50,686 nt of DNA from Legionellaceae bacterium UBA6148 (GTDB taxonomy: Bacteria > Pseudomonadota > Gammaproteobacteria > Legionellales > Legionellaceae). Under the pieces are notes generated by a model that saw nothing but the letters and a program-made list of their open reading frames with translations, searched no databases and was not told the origin of the DNA. A program made the position numbers and the translations under genes. The stretch lies in the NCBI GenBank assembly GCA_002423125.1, contig DIUW01000022.1:1-50686 (forward strand), given 5' to 3'. Positions 16,275-24,898 of this stretch are shown here, piece by piece (the stretch's first letter is position 1; the number at the start of each line of letters is the position of its first letter).

Positions 16275-17594
16275 ATGACCATGACGCCTCGTGAAATCGT
16301 TGCGGAGTTGGATAAACACATTATTGGGCAAGGTGATGCGAAACGTGCCGTTGCGATTGCGTTACGGAATCGTTGGCGGCGAATGCAGATTAAAGATCCC
16401 GTATTGCGCAATGAAATCATGCCTAAAAATATTTTGATGATTGGGCCAACCGGTGTGGGTAAAACTGAAATATCGCGACGATTGGCAAAGCTCGCTGATG
16501 CGCCATTTATTAAGGTCGAAGCGACAAAATTCACTGAAATTGGTTATGTAGGCCGTGATGTTGACTCGATCATCCGTGACTTAGCCGATACTGCGATTAA
16601 GCAGGAGCGCGAATGGGCGATGAGCAAAGTCAAAGTTCGAGCCGAAGATGCCGCGGAAGAGCGCATTCTTGATGTCCTTCTGCCTCAAGCTCGCGGTACT
16701 GAATCCGCTCCTGAAAAAGATTCTAAAACGCGTCAAACGTTTCGCAAACAATTGCGAGAAGGATCGCTGGATGATCATGAGATTGAAATTGATCTGGCTA
16801 CTGCACCAATCGGTGTTGAAATTATGGCGCCTCCCGGTATGGAGGAAATGACCAGCCAATTACAAACCATGTTTCAACAAATCGGGACGGATAAAACTAA
16901 AACGCGTAAATTACCGATTGCTAAAGCTCGAAAGATCCTGATTGAAGAAGAAGCGGCTAAACTGATTAACGAAGATGACATTAAAACACGTGCTATTGAA
17001 AATGTTGAACAAAATGGGATCGTGTTTATTGATGAAATTGATAAAGTTGCTAAGCGATCAGAGCATGGCGGTGATGTTTCTCGTGAAGGGGTTCAGCGCG
17101 ATTTATTACCGCTTATTGAAGGCACCACGGTTTCAACAAAATACGGCATGGTGAATAGCGATCATATCTTGTTTATTGCTTCGGGTGCGTTTCATGTATC
17201 AAAGCCCTCTGATTTAATCGCTGAACTTCAAGGTCGACTGCCGATTCGTGTTGAGCTTGGAGCGCTTACTGCTGAAGATTTCGTGCGTATTTTAACCGAG
17301 CCGAGTGCATCATTGACGGAGCAGTATTCAGCGTTGATGGCGACTGAAGGGTTGACGCTTACGTTTGGCGAGACTGGGATTCGTCGTATTGCTGAGGTGG
17401 CTTGGCAAGTAAACGAACGCACAGAAAACATTGGTGCTCGACGTTTATATACTGTAATGGAACGTTTGCTTGAAGTGGTATCGTTTGATGCTACAGATAA
17501 GTCGGGCGAAACGGTTCATGTGGATGCTGCATATGTTCAAACTCATTTAGGCAAACTGGTCATGGATGAGGATTTGATGCGGTACATTTTGTAA
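16275..17594 (+). CDS. hslU: ATP-dependent protease ATPase subunit HslU
   Basis: AAA+ unfoldase that binds, unfolds and threads substrates into HslV. The product is 439 residues from ATG 16275 (E. coli 443), with the N-terminal TPREIVAELDKHIIGQ, Walker A GPTGVGKT near residue 57, the pore motif GYVGRDVDS, the I domain (about 100-230), Walker B IVFIDEIDK near 250, and the sensor/arginine region RRLYTVMERLLE. It ends in DLMRYIL, the C-terminal tail that docks into HslV. A GTG at 16245 overlapping the hslV stop is an alternative start; ATG 16275 better matches the family. Confidence 0.97.
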   Translation: MTMTPREIVAELDKHIIGQGDAKRAVAIALRNRWRRMQIKDPVLRNEIMPKNILMIGPTGVGKTEISRRLAKLADAPFIKVEATKFTEIGYVGRDVDSIIRDLADTAIKQEREWAMSKVKVRAEDAAEERILDVLLPQARGTESAPEKDSKTRQTFRKQLREGSLDDHEIEIDLATAPIGVEIMAPPGMEEMTSQLQTMFQQIGTDKTKTRKLPIAKARKILIEEEAAKLINEDDIKTRAIENVEQNGIVFIDEIDKVAKRSEHGGDVSREGVQRDLLPLIEGTTVSTKYGMVNSDHILFIASGAFHVSKPSDLIAELQGRLPIRVELGALTAEDFVRILTEPSASLTEQYSALMATEGLTLTFGETGIRRIAEVAWQVNERTENIGARRLYTVMERLLEVVSFDATDKSGETVHVDAAYVQTHLGKLVMDEDLMRYIL

Positions 17595-17665
17595 TGTAAT
17601 TGCTTCGCCTTCGGTTCACAATGACGGGGGCGAGCAGTTACTTGTAATCAATTTGGTTGAATCTT

Positions 17666-18580
17666 ATGTCCGCAATAGAAATACAACAGCTACGTAAAAC
17701 GTATGCGAATGGCATTGAGGCGGTGAAGGGGATTGATCTCACGGTCGAGCCTGGTGATTTTTTTGCGCTACTGGGCGCGAATGGTGCGGGGAAGTCAACG
17801 ACCATTGGATTACTCGCGTCATTGCTTATCAAAACAGCCGGGGTGATTCGTATTCATGGGTATGATTTAGATCAGCAGACCGAGCGAGCCAAGGCTTGTT
17901 TAGGTCTTGTGCCTCAAGAATTGAACCTGAATGTGTTTGAAACGTGCGATCAAATTTTACTAAATCAAGCAGGGTACTACGGTATTTCACGCTCTGCAGC
18001 GCGTCCACGCGTTGATGCATTGCTCGAGCAACTAGGGCTGATGAGTAAACGCGATAGTATTGTTCGTCATCTATCAGGAGGCATGAAGCGTCGCTTGATG
18101 ATTGCCCGCGCATTGGTGCACCGGCCGAAAGTATTGATACTTGATGAACCCACCGCTGGCGTGGATGTTGAAATTCGCCGTACGATGTGGGACTTTCTTC
18201 GTCGAACCAATGAGGAAGGCACAACGATTATTTTAACGACCCATTATCTTGAAGAGGCTGAGCAGCTTTGTAAAAACATAGCGATTATTGATAAAGGCCT
18301 TATCGTTAAAAAAACATCAATGAAGCAATTATTGCAGTCGTTGCACCATCAAACGTTTGTATTTGATACTTTGAAACCTATCGAGGTATTACCAACAATC
18401 GAATCCCTTCATTTTGAAAAAGTGGACGCGAATACCTTTGAATTACGCGTGAGTAATGAGCTGTCATTGAACGATGTTTTTTCCATTTTGGATAAACACC
18501 AACTTCAGATTCAGAGTATGCGTAATAAAACTAACCGCTTGGAAGAGCTTTTTATGGATCTGATCAATCATGATGAATAG
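17666..18580 (+). CDS. yadG: ABC transporter ATP-binding protein (YadG-like)
   Basis: ATPase subunit of an ABC-2 type exporter at the cytoplasmic membrane face. The 304 residues include Walker A GANGAGKSTT (about 40-49), Q-loop LGLVPQELNLNVFE, signature LSGGMKRRLMIARALVHRP, Walker B VLILDEPTAGVD and the H-loop TTHYLEE. Similarity to E. coli YadG runs to the C-terminal MRNKTNRLEELFMDLI. ATG 17666 is chosen; the open frame extends 9 bases to a TTG. The stop overlaps the permease start by 11 bases. The substrate is unknown. A decayed TGCTTCGCC-type repeat lies between hslU and this gene. Confidence 0.92.
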   Translation: MSAIEIQQLRKTYANGIEAVKGIDLTVEPGDFFALLGANGAGKSTTIGLLASLLIKTAGVIRIHGYDLDQQTERAKACLGLVPQELNLNVFETCDQILLNQAGYYGISRSAARPRVDALLEQLGLMSKRDSIVRHLSGGMKRRLMIARALVHRPKVLILDEPTAGVDVEIRRTMWDFLRRTNEEGTTIILTTHYLEEAEQLCKNIAIIDKGLIVKKTSMKQLLQSLHHQTFVFDTLKPIEVLPTIESLHFEKVDANTFELRVSNELSLNDVFSILDKHQLQIQSMRNKTNRLEELFMDLINHDE

Positions 18581-19343
18581 TCCACAACTGATTGGGTTAT
18601 ATACTATTTTACGTCGTGAAATTATGCGGATGTTTCGTATTTCAAGCCAGGTTTTTTTACCGCCGGTGATTCAAACACTGCTGTATTTTTTAATTTTTGG
18701 ATCGGTGGTGGGCAGCCACATGGGATTAGTGCAGGGTGTGAGTTATATGTTTTTTATTGCACCCGGCCTTATCTTGATGACGGTTATTACAAATGCTTAT
18801 TCTAATGTGTGTACATCGTTGTTCAATGTTCGTTTTCAACGAAGTATTGAAGAAGTGTTGATTAGCCCCATGCACTATAGTTTGATTTTAATTGGTTATA
18901 CCCTAGGAGGGGTGATCCGTGGATTGATTGTCGCTTGCCTCGTGTTTGGCGTTTCGTCGTTTTTTTTAAGTTTTGATTTACATCGCTTACCAATGACGCT
19001 ATTGGTTGTGTTACTGGTTTCGGCTTTATTTTCATTGGCTGGATTTTTGAATGGCATGTTGGCGCGTAATTTTGATGATGTGGCTCTTGTTCCGACGTTT
19101 ATTCTAACCCCCTTGACCTATCTGGGGGGTGTATTTTACGCAACCAGTATGCTTGCACCGTTTTGGCAAAAATTTACTTTGGTTAACCCGATTTACTACA
19201 TGGTGAACGCAATGCGCCATGCCATGATTGGTAACCAAGAGGTGAATATGTCTCTTGCAATGATCATTATTGTGTTGATGCTGGTGTGTTTGGTATTTGT
19301 TAATTTGAGGCTATTGAAAAAAGGTATTGGATTGAGGGAATGA
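18570..19343 (+). CDS. yadH: ABC-2 type transporter permease (YadH-like)
   Basis: A 257-residue integral membrane protein with six predicted membrane segments (for example FLPPVIQTLLYFLIFGSVV, FIAPGLILMTVITNAYS, LILIGYTLGGVIRGLIVACL, MTLLVVLLVSALFSLAGFL, ALVPTFILTPLTYLGGVFY, MSLAMIIIVLMLVCLVFVNL). It forms the channel partner of the preceding ATPase and resembles E. coli YadH in length and motifs. Its last ~45 bases and the following 25 recur in degenerate form at 20870-20922, beyond the neighbouring insertion. Confidence 0.92.
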   Translation: MMNSPQLIGLYTILRREIMRMFRISSQVFLPPVIQTLLYFLIFGSVVGSHMGLVQGVSYMFFIAPGLILMTVITNAYSNVCTSLFNVRFQRSIEEVLISPMHYSLILIGYTLGGVIRGLIVACLVFGVSSFFLSFDLHRLPMTLLVVLLVSALFSLAGFLNGMLARNFDDVALVPTFILTPLTYLGGVFYATSMLAPFWQKFTLVNPIYYMVNAMRHAMIGNQEVNMSLAMIIIVLMLVCLVFVNLRLLKKGIGLRE

Positions 19344-19370
19344 CGTTGATCGTGCGAAGTAAAGGTAAAC
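19297..19370. repeat. Left copy of degenerate direct repeat flanking an insertion
   Basis: The end of yadH plus downstream sequence shares ATTTGAGG-TATTGAA and later GTGCGAA--AAAGGTA with 20870-20922, in the same order. The second copy lacks about 20 bases in the middle. The intervening ~1.5 kb carries an unknown membrane protein. Confidence 0.55.
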
Positions 19371-19391
19371 GTTGATGTAATAGCGTCAACT

Positions 19392-19424
19392 TAAGCGTTC
19401 ACGGAGAATTATAAATTTCGTCGT
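19392..19424. repeat. Left inverted repeat of membrane-protein cassette
   Basis: TAAGCGTTCACGGAGAATTA followed by TAAATTTCGTCGTT matches the reverse complement of 20776-20809 at roughly 30 of 34 positions. The two repeats face each other around the gene at 19603-20649. The neighbouring TCAACTTAAGCGTT also recurs directly at 20705-20718. Confidence 0.6.
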
Positions 19425-19436
19425 TTCCGATGGGTA

Positions 19437-19600
19437 TATACCCATTGGAAGTGAAGATACTGGTTTTTGGGCGACTCGATTTTTTTGTCCATTGCCTCTA
19501 AAAAGATGCGTAATAGCCAGCCCTATTGCAAATCTTTTTAGAGGCAATGGGCGGAAAAAGCGATAGACCAAATCCAGTATTTTCATTTCCGATGGGTATA
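19437..19600. mobile_element. MITE-like hairpin element, copy 2 (complete, 164 bp)
   Basis: Terminal inverted repeats TATACCCATTGGAAGTGAAG and, in reverse complement, TATACCCATCGGAAATGAAA bound a non-coding element that is self-complementary through most of its length. The core is CCATTGCCTCTAAAAAGAT (19489-19507) pairing with ATCTTTTTAGAGGCAATGG (19532-19550). It is flanked by TA. Immediately to its left is another right-end motif (TTTCCGATGGGTATA), so it may have inserted into or beside an earlier copy. It carries no transposase and would need one supplied elsewhere. Confidence 0.75.
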
Positions 19601-19602
19601 TA

Positions 19603-20649
19603 TCAACCCTGCGGACTAGGCGTCGGTGAATTGACTTGAACAAGGGTTGGCTCATTTGCGGACGTCGCCGCAGGGAAAAATCTCAACCGCAGATTCTCAA
19701 CGCACACTCCCATTACACCGCTCACCCGACGTAATGGCACAGCCATTCCTGGCGTAGATCCGGTGACAGTCGCCAATATTGCTTCTGACACTCTAAGATA
19801 CATTGAACCTGGCATACGAGCGAACATAGCGCCGCTGCTGTTGAATATTGCTCCTAAAGTTCCCATTGCTGCTATCCATGTCAAGAAAAAAGCAATGAAA
19901 GTATATCGATCCGTTTTAACATTAAGGCCGCTCGATGGATCAGCAAAAGTAAGCTCTCGTATCCCTTTGTAATTCGACATGCCTATGATGGGCATGATAC
20001 CAAAAGCAGCTAATACTCCGACGACATTCCCTAAAGCCGATGCAATATTAGTTTCTAAACCCATTGCCTCTGCAACGGACTGGCCCATTGAATACGATGC
20101 ATCAGTGATGGATGCAGCAAAAATCAGGCAGCTGAACAATGCGACACTTACTCTCAATAATTCAGCATAGTGTCTTTTATCTATTGCGCCACCTATTAAT
20201 GTCTTGAATTGGATCATAAAAGCAGGAAATTTTTCCGCAGTATCGGTTAACACACCTACTCGAACGACATAGTTGAGAATACCAATAATCTTTCCAGCAT
20301 TTTCACTAAATTCTAACTCTCTCGCACCGGTATTTCCTGCCGTATAATAAGATGATGCTGCAAAAATAGCTAAAAACGAAGTTGCTATTTTGGGCAGCGT
20401 ATTAATATATAAAGAGAAAAATCCTAATTTATTGTAGAGAAATAAGCTATATACTACAGTTGAGGTCGCGCTTAAAAAATAAACCAAATTATTCACCTCA
20501 GCGCTATCACTTCCAATAAGAATCTTTAAATTTTTTCCACCGGCTGTGGGGACAGTAAAATATAATAAACCACTGGTGCTGGTAAATATAATTTTAGCAA
20601 CTGTTCTTGATGTTGATGGTTCTGCACTAGCTACATCGTTTGGTGGCAT
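19603..20649 (-). CDS. Multi-pass membrane protein of unknown function
   Basis: I recognise no family. From ATG 20649 (GGA site 6-8 bases upstream) the product has 348 residues and six to seven hydrophobic segments, such as NLVYFLSATSTVVYSLFLY, IATSFLAIFAASSYY, LRVSVALFSCLIFAASI, ALGNVVGVLAAFGIMPIIG, FIAFFLTWIAAMGTLGAIF and a Gly/Pro-rich SEAILATVTGSTPGMAVP. The N-terminus is polar and Ser/Thr-rich; the C-terminal tail is Pro/Ser-rich. The frame opens farther upstream (TTG 20724, ATG 20706), but those codons lie in a repeated sequence. The gene sits inside an insertion bounded by inverted repeats, downstream of an ABC exporter. It could be a lineage-specific or effector-type membrane protein; no function can be given. 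Confidence 0.55.
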   Translation of the reverse strand: MPPNDVASAEPSTSRTVAKIIFTSTSGLLYFTVPTAGGKNLKILIGSDSAEVNNLVYFLSATSTVVYSLFLYNKLGFFSLYINTLPKIATSFLAIFAASSYYTAGNTGARELEFSENAGKIIGILNYVVRVGVLTDTAEKFPAFMIQFKTLIGGAIDKRHYAELLRVSVALFSCLIFAASITDASYSMGQSVAEAMGLETNIASALGNVVGVLAAFGIMPIIGMSNYKGIRELTFADPSSGLNVKTDRYTFIAFFLTWIAAMGTLGAIFNSSGAMFARMPGSMYLRVSEAILATVTGSTPGMAVPLRRVSGVMGVCVENLRLRFFPAATSANEPTLVQVNSPTPSPQG

Positions 20650-20775
20650 ACTTTTTCCAATAGTCTTCAGATGAAAGAATCGAAGTAAGCGTTCACGTAA
20701 TGGCATCAACTTAAGCGTTGACAACGGATGTTATTTGCTTCAAATCGAAGAGGAAACTGTCGTCGCTGCGCTCGT

Positions 20776-20809
20776 AACGACGAAATTTACATACTCTCGT
20801 GAACGTTTA
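20776..20809. repeat. Right inverted repeat of membrane-protein cassette
   Basis: In reverse complement this reads TAAACGTTCACGAGAGTATG then TAAATTTCGTCGTT, matching 19392-19424. Just left of it (20750-20780) is a short hairpin-like stretch, CGTCGCTGCGCTCG, of the REP type. Confidence 0.6.
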
Positions 20810-20869
20810 CGAATCGAATATTGATGCATTATATAGCATTATTTAATCAAGTCCTAATAGTGGATTTTA

Positions 20870-20922
20870 TCGTTGTTCATTTGAGGTTATTGAATAGGGG
20901 GAGGATTGTGCGAAAAAAGGTA
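20870..20922. repeat. Right copy of degenerate direct repeat (yadH tail duplicate)
   Basis: It shares TTGTTCATTTGAGG, TATTGAA, GGATT and GTGCGAA--AAAGGTA with the end of yadH and its downstream sequence at 19297-19370. It is non-coding here because the frame quickly meets stops. It supports the view that the 1.5 kb between the copies was inserted behind yadH or arose with a local duplication. Confidence 0.5.
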
Positions 20923-20993
20923 GCCCGGGTGCAACGCACTGGAACCCGGCGATGAGTACAATCCCCGGGTTTCGCTACGCTTCACCCGGGCTA
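20921..20993. repeat. GC-rich palindromic repeat (TAGCCCGGGT type)
   Basis: TAGCCCGGGTGCAACGCAC at the left and TACGCTTCACCCGGGCTA at the right pair, with an inner pair AACCCGG/CCGGGTT. This is a common dispersed extragenic palindrome in many bacterial genomes. It ends 12 bases from the next gene's stop codon, so it may also act as a 3'-end structure. Confidence 0.75.
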
Positions 20994-21004
20994 CGATACT
21001 TAAC

Positions 21005-22132
21005 TTACGATGGTTGTACCATGAAAGGAGTTGAATTAACAGGATTATTTAACACGCAATCAGAATTAAAATCAACCATCTCCCAGCCAGGTTGTTTTTT
21101 CAGTTCTGTTGAAATGATTTCACGTAATGCATCATTTGTTTTCATTCGGTTCCAGCGAATGGTGCTGGGGCATGCTTGAATAAATTGATCCAAACAGTTG
21201 AGGCATTCGACTATCGTGCTTTCTTCAACATCAGCTAATTGTTTGACTTGTAAAAAGTCAAGAATCGCTTTTCCAAGAAGATGTTTTGCTTGATCTTCTG
21301 GTTTCGGTGAAACTGCTGCGATAGCAATCAATTCAAGCAATATGGCTCCTTTATTGACATTTGCTAGAAATGATACGACATTCATTGGCTTTGTACTTGG
21401 ACGTTGGGCTGCTGATATTTGTGCCATTGTTGAAGGTTCGGCAGAATACGCGGCAACGTTTTTAATGAAGCCAGTTGAATTCTCTATCAGAGGATCCACT
21501 GTATAAGGCAAGAATCTGCCCACGATGAGGCGGTTGCGGTCGTTGGCTTTTTGTTCTTGTACCTTGGTATTTACTGCATTTACTACAGAGGTCATGATGG
21601 TGGTTACTTGCTGGTTAAAAACTACCCACTCTGGATGATTTTTAATTTTAAGTGATATGAGTTCGATTACCGTTGAGTCCGGAACGCCTTCAAACCAAAT
21701 GGGAGGGTTCGATGTTTTGCTGAGGGTCTTGATGAATTGAGCCAAGCAACGCAAGTGCGTTACAACATCCTCAGACGGTATATCAGAAAGCGTCTTAACC
21801 TGAAATAAATCAAGAAGTTGTCTCCCAATATGACATTCTGAGTGAACGCTGGATTCGCTTGAGTGAGTTTTTGTTATATCAATCAATTGAAACAATAGCG
21901 CACTGATAATGACTTGGCCCAGAAAAGATTCGCTATTTTTGTTCTTAAATTTAGAATCCATGGATGAATAAGTATGGCTTACTAATTCAACCTGTCGAGC
22001 AACCCGTGAGATAAATTCAACCGCTTCAGTCTGTGCGTTGTTAAGCACAACAAGGGGTGCGTCTTTTTGAGGGGTCACTATGTTCTGAGCGGTTTCAACC
22101 AGTTCAGTTAATGTTAATTGAGGTAACAGCAT
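21005..22132 (-). CDS. Unknown protein with an internally duplicated ~105-residue domain
   Basis: No recognised family. From ATG 22132 (GGAG 6 bases upstream; the frame is open to another ATG at 22144) it has 375 residues, without signal peptide or membrane segments. Residues ~69-173 and ~254-356 align with each other throughout: SFLGQV.. with SFLANV.., GRQLLDLFQVKTLSDI with GKAILDFLQVKQLADV, CLAQFIKTL with CLDQFIQAC, and IKNHPEWVVFN with LKKQPGWEMVDFN. The units are predicted all-helical from residue pattern. A helical N-terminal segment and an ~80-residue linker separate them. It follows tyrS in the same direction after 47 bases. It may be a scaffold or effector-like protein, but that is only a guess. 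Confidence 0.6.
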   Translation of the reverse strand: MLLPQLTLTELVETAQNIVTPQKDAPLVVLNNAQTEAVEFISRVARQVELVSHTYSSMDSKFKNKNSESFLGQVIISALLFQLIDITKTHSSESSVHSECHIGRQLLDLFQVKTLSDIPSEDVVTHLRCLAQFIKTLSKTSNPPIWFEGVPDSTVIELISLKIKNHPEWVVFNQQVTTIMTSVVNAVNTKVQEQKANDRNRLIVGRFLPYTVDPLIENSTGFIKNVAAYSAEPSTMAQISAAQRPSTKPMNVVSFLANVNKGAILLELIAIAAVSPKPEDQAKHLLGKAILDFLQVKQLADVEESTIVECLNCLDQFIQACPSTIRWNRMKTNDALREIISTELKKQPGWEMVDFNSDCVLNNPVNSTPFMVQPS

Positions 22133-22179
22133 AATACTCTCCATGAGTTATGAAAAATTGGCGCATCAATGTATACCGT

Positions 22180-23385
22180 TTACACTGCAGTTTGTAAATA
22201 CAATCTTGCAATACGCCGTTTTCCCACTTCGATAAGATAGGCACAATTCAACGAGAGGACTAAATTTGCATCCGATATTTTTTCGCCATCAATTTTAACC
22301 GCGCCTTGTTGAACCATTCGAATAGAGTCCGACGTACTTTGTGTTAATCCGGCTTGTTTTAACAATTGAGCCAGAGTGGTCGTGGATGTGCATTCGATGG
22401 TTTGTAGCTCGAGAGAATCGGGTACCTGCTTTTTTTGAAATCGATCAATAAATGCAGTATGTGCTATTTCTGCCTGCGATTCATCATGAAATCGTGCAAC
22501 GATTTCTTTTGCAAAATCAATTTTAACATCGCGTGGATTCATCCCTTCTGACACGTGCTTTTTTATGGCATTGATCTCAGTGAGTGGCTTAAAGCTGAGT
22601 AATTCAATATAACGCCACATCAGTTCGTCAGAAATGGACATTAACTTGCCGAACATCACGTCAGCGGGTTCGTTAATTCCTACATAATTATCGAGTGATT
22701 TGGACATTTTTTTGATGCCGTCTAATCCTTCGATTAGAGGCGTCATCATGATGACTTGGGGTTCAAGACCGGCGTGCTTTTGTAATTCACGTCCCATCAG
22801 TAAATTAAATTTCTGGTCGCGCCCGCCAAGCTCGATGTCTGCTTTGAGTTCGACTGAGTCATATCCTTGAATGAGCGGGTATAGAAACTCATGAATCGCG
22901 ATGGGCTGTCCTGATGTATAACGCTTATCAAAATCATCGCGCTCAAGCATACGAGCGACGGTGTGCGTTCCTGCCAATCGAATCAGATCGGCTGCATTCA
23001 TTTTATCCCACCATTGTGAATTAAATGTGACAGTGGTTTTTGCGGGGTCAAGTATTTTAAATACTTGGTCTTGATAGGTTTTTGCGTTTTCAATGACGGA
23101 TTCTTTGCTGAGTGGCTGGCGAGTAGCGCTTTTACCTGTTGGGTCGCCAATCATTGCAGTAAAGTCACCGATTAAAAAAATAATTTCATGTCCTAATTGT
23201 TGAAATTGGCGTAATTTATTAAAAACAACCGTGTGTCCTAAATGTAGGTCGGGTGCTGTTGGATCAAATCCTGCTTTAATCTTTAATGGCTTGTTTTTCA
23301 GTAATTTTTTTTCAAGTTCGTGCTCGGGTAACACCTCATCACATCCGCGCAGTAAGTCCATGTAGATTGCTTTTTCATTATTCAT
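22180..23385 (-). CDS. tyrS: Tyrosine--tRNA ligase
   Basis: Class I synthetase charging tRNA-Tyr. The 401-residue product has the HIGH-type motif HLGH (48-51) in FDPTAPDLHLGHTVVFNKL, the substrate-binding region with LGGRDQKFNLLMGRELQ, the KMSKS motif in IKKMSKSLDNYVG, and a C-terminal S4 RNA-binding domain (VQQGAVKIDGEKISDANLVL). HLGH together with this length places it in the TyrZ-like bacterial group. ATG 23385 has AAAGG upstream. It is divergent from the M23 peptidase gene. Confidence 0.95.
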   Translation of the reverse strand: MNNEKAIYMDLLRGCDEVLPEHELEKKLLKNKPLKIKAGFDPTAPDLHLGHTVVFNKLRQFQQLGHEIIFLIGDFTAMIGDPTGKSATRQPLSKESVIENAKTYQDQVFKILDPAKTTVTFNSQWWDKMNAADLIRLAGTHTVARMLERDDFDKRYTSGQPIAIHEFLYPLIQGYDSVELKADIELGGRDQKFNLLMGRELQKHAGLEPQVIMMTPLIEGLDGIKKMSKSLDNYVGINEPADVMFGKLMSISDELMWRYIELLSFKPLTEINAIKKHVSEGMNPRDVKIDFAKEIVARFHDESQAEIAHTAFIDRFQKKQVPDSLELQTIECTSTTTLAQLLKQAGLTQSTSDSIRMVQQGAVKIDGEKISDANLVLSLNCAYLIEVGKRRIARLYLQTAV

Positions 23386-23490
23386 CGTTGTAAACCTTTG
23401 GTTGAAATGATTGACCTATTTTATCACAAGAGGTATCTTAGTTGGGAATAAACGATCATGCTATACCCCATATTGCAAATAAGGTTTAAT

Positions 23491-24888
23491 ATGCATCAAC
23501 AACGATATTCTTCTGCTCCTCCTGCTAAACCGTCCAAAATACTGATCCTAGTGGCATTGATTATTACGGTTTTGTTGCCTTATTGCTTGGTCAAAACCTA
23601 CCTTGGTAAAAAAAAGAACACGGATGAGCAAGAGACAATCACATTACCTCAGGCGAACATACAACCACCCGCCAAGACGTTAACAGTAAAGGAATCTCCA
23701 GCAAAGAAAGTTCCTGCAAAGGCACCTCCTGCAAAGGCACTTCCTGCAAAGGCACCTCCTGTTGAAAATGATTGGGTGAATTTAAAAACTCAGCCAGGTG
23801 ACACGTTGTCATCGATATTTAAACGCCAAGGTTTGAGTGTGCAAACGTTACATTCCATTATTCAAGATAAAAAATATACGGCCCTATTAACTCGGATTAA
23901 GCCGAATCAGTCGTTGGAGCTCTTGATTAAAAAGAACGTATTGGAACGAATGATTCTTCAGGTTAATCGCATGCAAACGCTTGAAATTTCGCGTGTTAAA
24001 GGCAATTATCAAGCAAAATTAAGTTCGCAAAAAATGGAAGTTCGCGATAAATATTTTACGGCAACGGTTCAATATTCGCTCTACAGTACGGCCAAACGGC
24101 ACAATATCCCTTATAAATTGATTCAGCAAATGACCGATATCTTTAAACAAGAAATTAATTTTGCAAAAGATATTCGAGGCGGTGATCGGTTTAGCATTAT
24201 TTATAAAGCCAGTTATATTGATAATACGATGATGAGTACAGGCGAGATTATCGCCGTGACTTATACAAACCGTGGTGTAACGCATCAAGCTTTCCGGCAC
24301 GTCAATACGGCCGGCGAAGTTGATTATTTCACTCCGGAAGGGAAAAGTATGAAGCCCGGATTTTCCCGTTATCCTGTGAAATTTAGCCGGATTAATTCAC
24401 CGTTTAGTTTATCAAGAATGCATCCTATCCTTCATTATAATCGTCCGCACCGTGGGATTGATTTAGCAGCACCAATGGGGACGCCTGTTTATGCAACGGG
24501 GGATGGCCGTGTGGCGATGATGGGGTATGAAAATGGTTATGGGAATGTGATTAAAATCACACACCACAATACATTGTATACATCGGTTTATGCGCATTTG
24601 CTTAAATTTCAAAAAGGTCTTTTTCGCGGTGGTTATGTGAAGCGAGGTCAATTGATAGGGTTTGTTGGAAAAAGTGGTTTGGCCTCAGGACCTCATTGTC
24701 ATTATGAACTGCATGTGAATCATCAACCCAGAAATCCAAGAACAGTCGCTTTACCCAGCGCGTTGCCCGTTCCATCAAGAGATCTTGCATCATTTAAAGC
24801 ACATGCGGATAAATTGATAGAACATTTGAAGTTATTCGAAGAAGCACATCTCGCGCCGAAGAAAAATCATAATCATGCAGTGGGATAA
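23491..24888 (+). CDS. M23 family metallopeptidase (MepM-like)
   Basis: Predicted inner-membrane-anchored murein endopeptidase that cuts cross-links during cell-wall growth. The 465 residues start with a short cytoplasmic tail, one membrane segment (ILILVALIITVLLPYCLV), a Pro/Ala/Lys linker (~45-90), a LysM/OapA-like region (TQPGDTLSSIFKRQGLS), a central CsiV/MepM-like domain and the C-terminal peptidase. The zinc ligands are in HRGIDLAAPMGTPV near residue 320 and HCHYELHVN near 400. ATG 23491 is chosen for its AAGG site; the frame opens at 23458. The linker is encoded by tandem 15-base repeats at 23698-23762. Confidence 0.9.
   Translation: MHQQRYSSAPPAKPSKILILVALIITVLLPYCLVKTYLGKKKNTDEQETITLPQANIQPPAKTLTVKESPAKKVPAKAPPAKALPAKAPPVENDWVNLKTQPGDTLSSIFKRQGLSVQTLHSIIQDKKYTALLTRIKPNQSLELLIKKNVLERMILQVNRMQTLEISRVKGNYQAKLSSQKMEVRDKYFTATVQYSLYSTAKRHNIPYKLIQQMTDIFKQEINFAKDIRGGDRFSIIYKASYIDNTMMSTGEIIAVTYTNRGVTHQAFRHVNTAGEVDYFTPEGKSMKPGFSRYPVKFSRINSPFSLSRMHPILHYNRPHRGIDLAAPMGTPVYATGDGRVAMMGYENGYGNVIKITHHNTLYTSVYAHLLKFQKGLFRGGYVKRGQLIGFVGKSGLASGPHCHYELHVNHQPRNPRTVALPSALPVPSRDLASFKAHADKLIEHLKLFEEAHLAPKKNHNHAVG
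23698..23762 (+). repeat. Tandem 15-bp repeat in the peptidase linker
   Basis: CCTGCAAAGGCAC plus two variable bases is repeated three times, with more divergent units at the left, encoding PAKAP/PAKAL units between the membrane anchor and the periplasmic domains. Unit number could vary between strains without breaking the frame. Confidence 0.75.
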
Positions 24889-24898
24889 TTATCCAATA

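Noticed and set aside
19386..19655. 89-codon reverse frame over the complete hairpin element
   Set aside because: The encoded sequence (such as RFFRPLPLKRFAIGL) recurs only because the element itself recurs; it is a repeat shadow seen again at 8300-8539.
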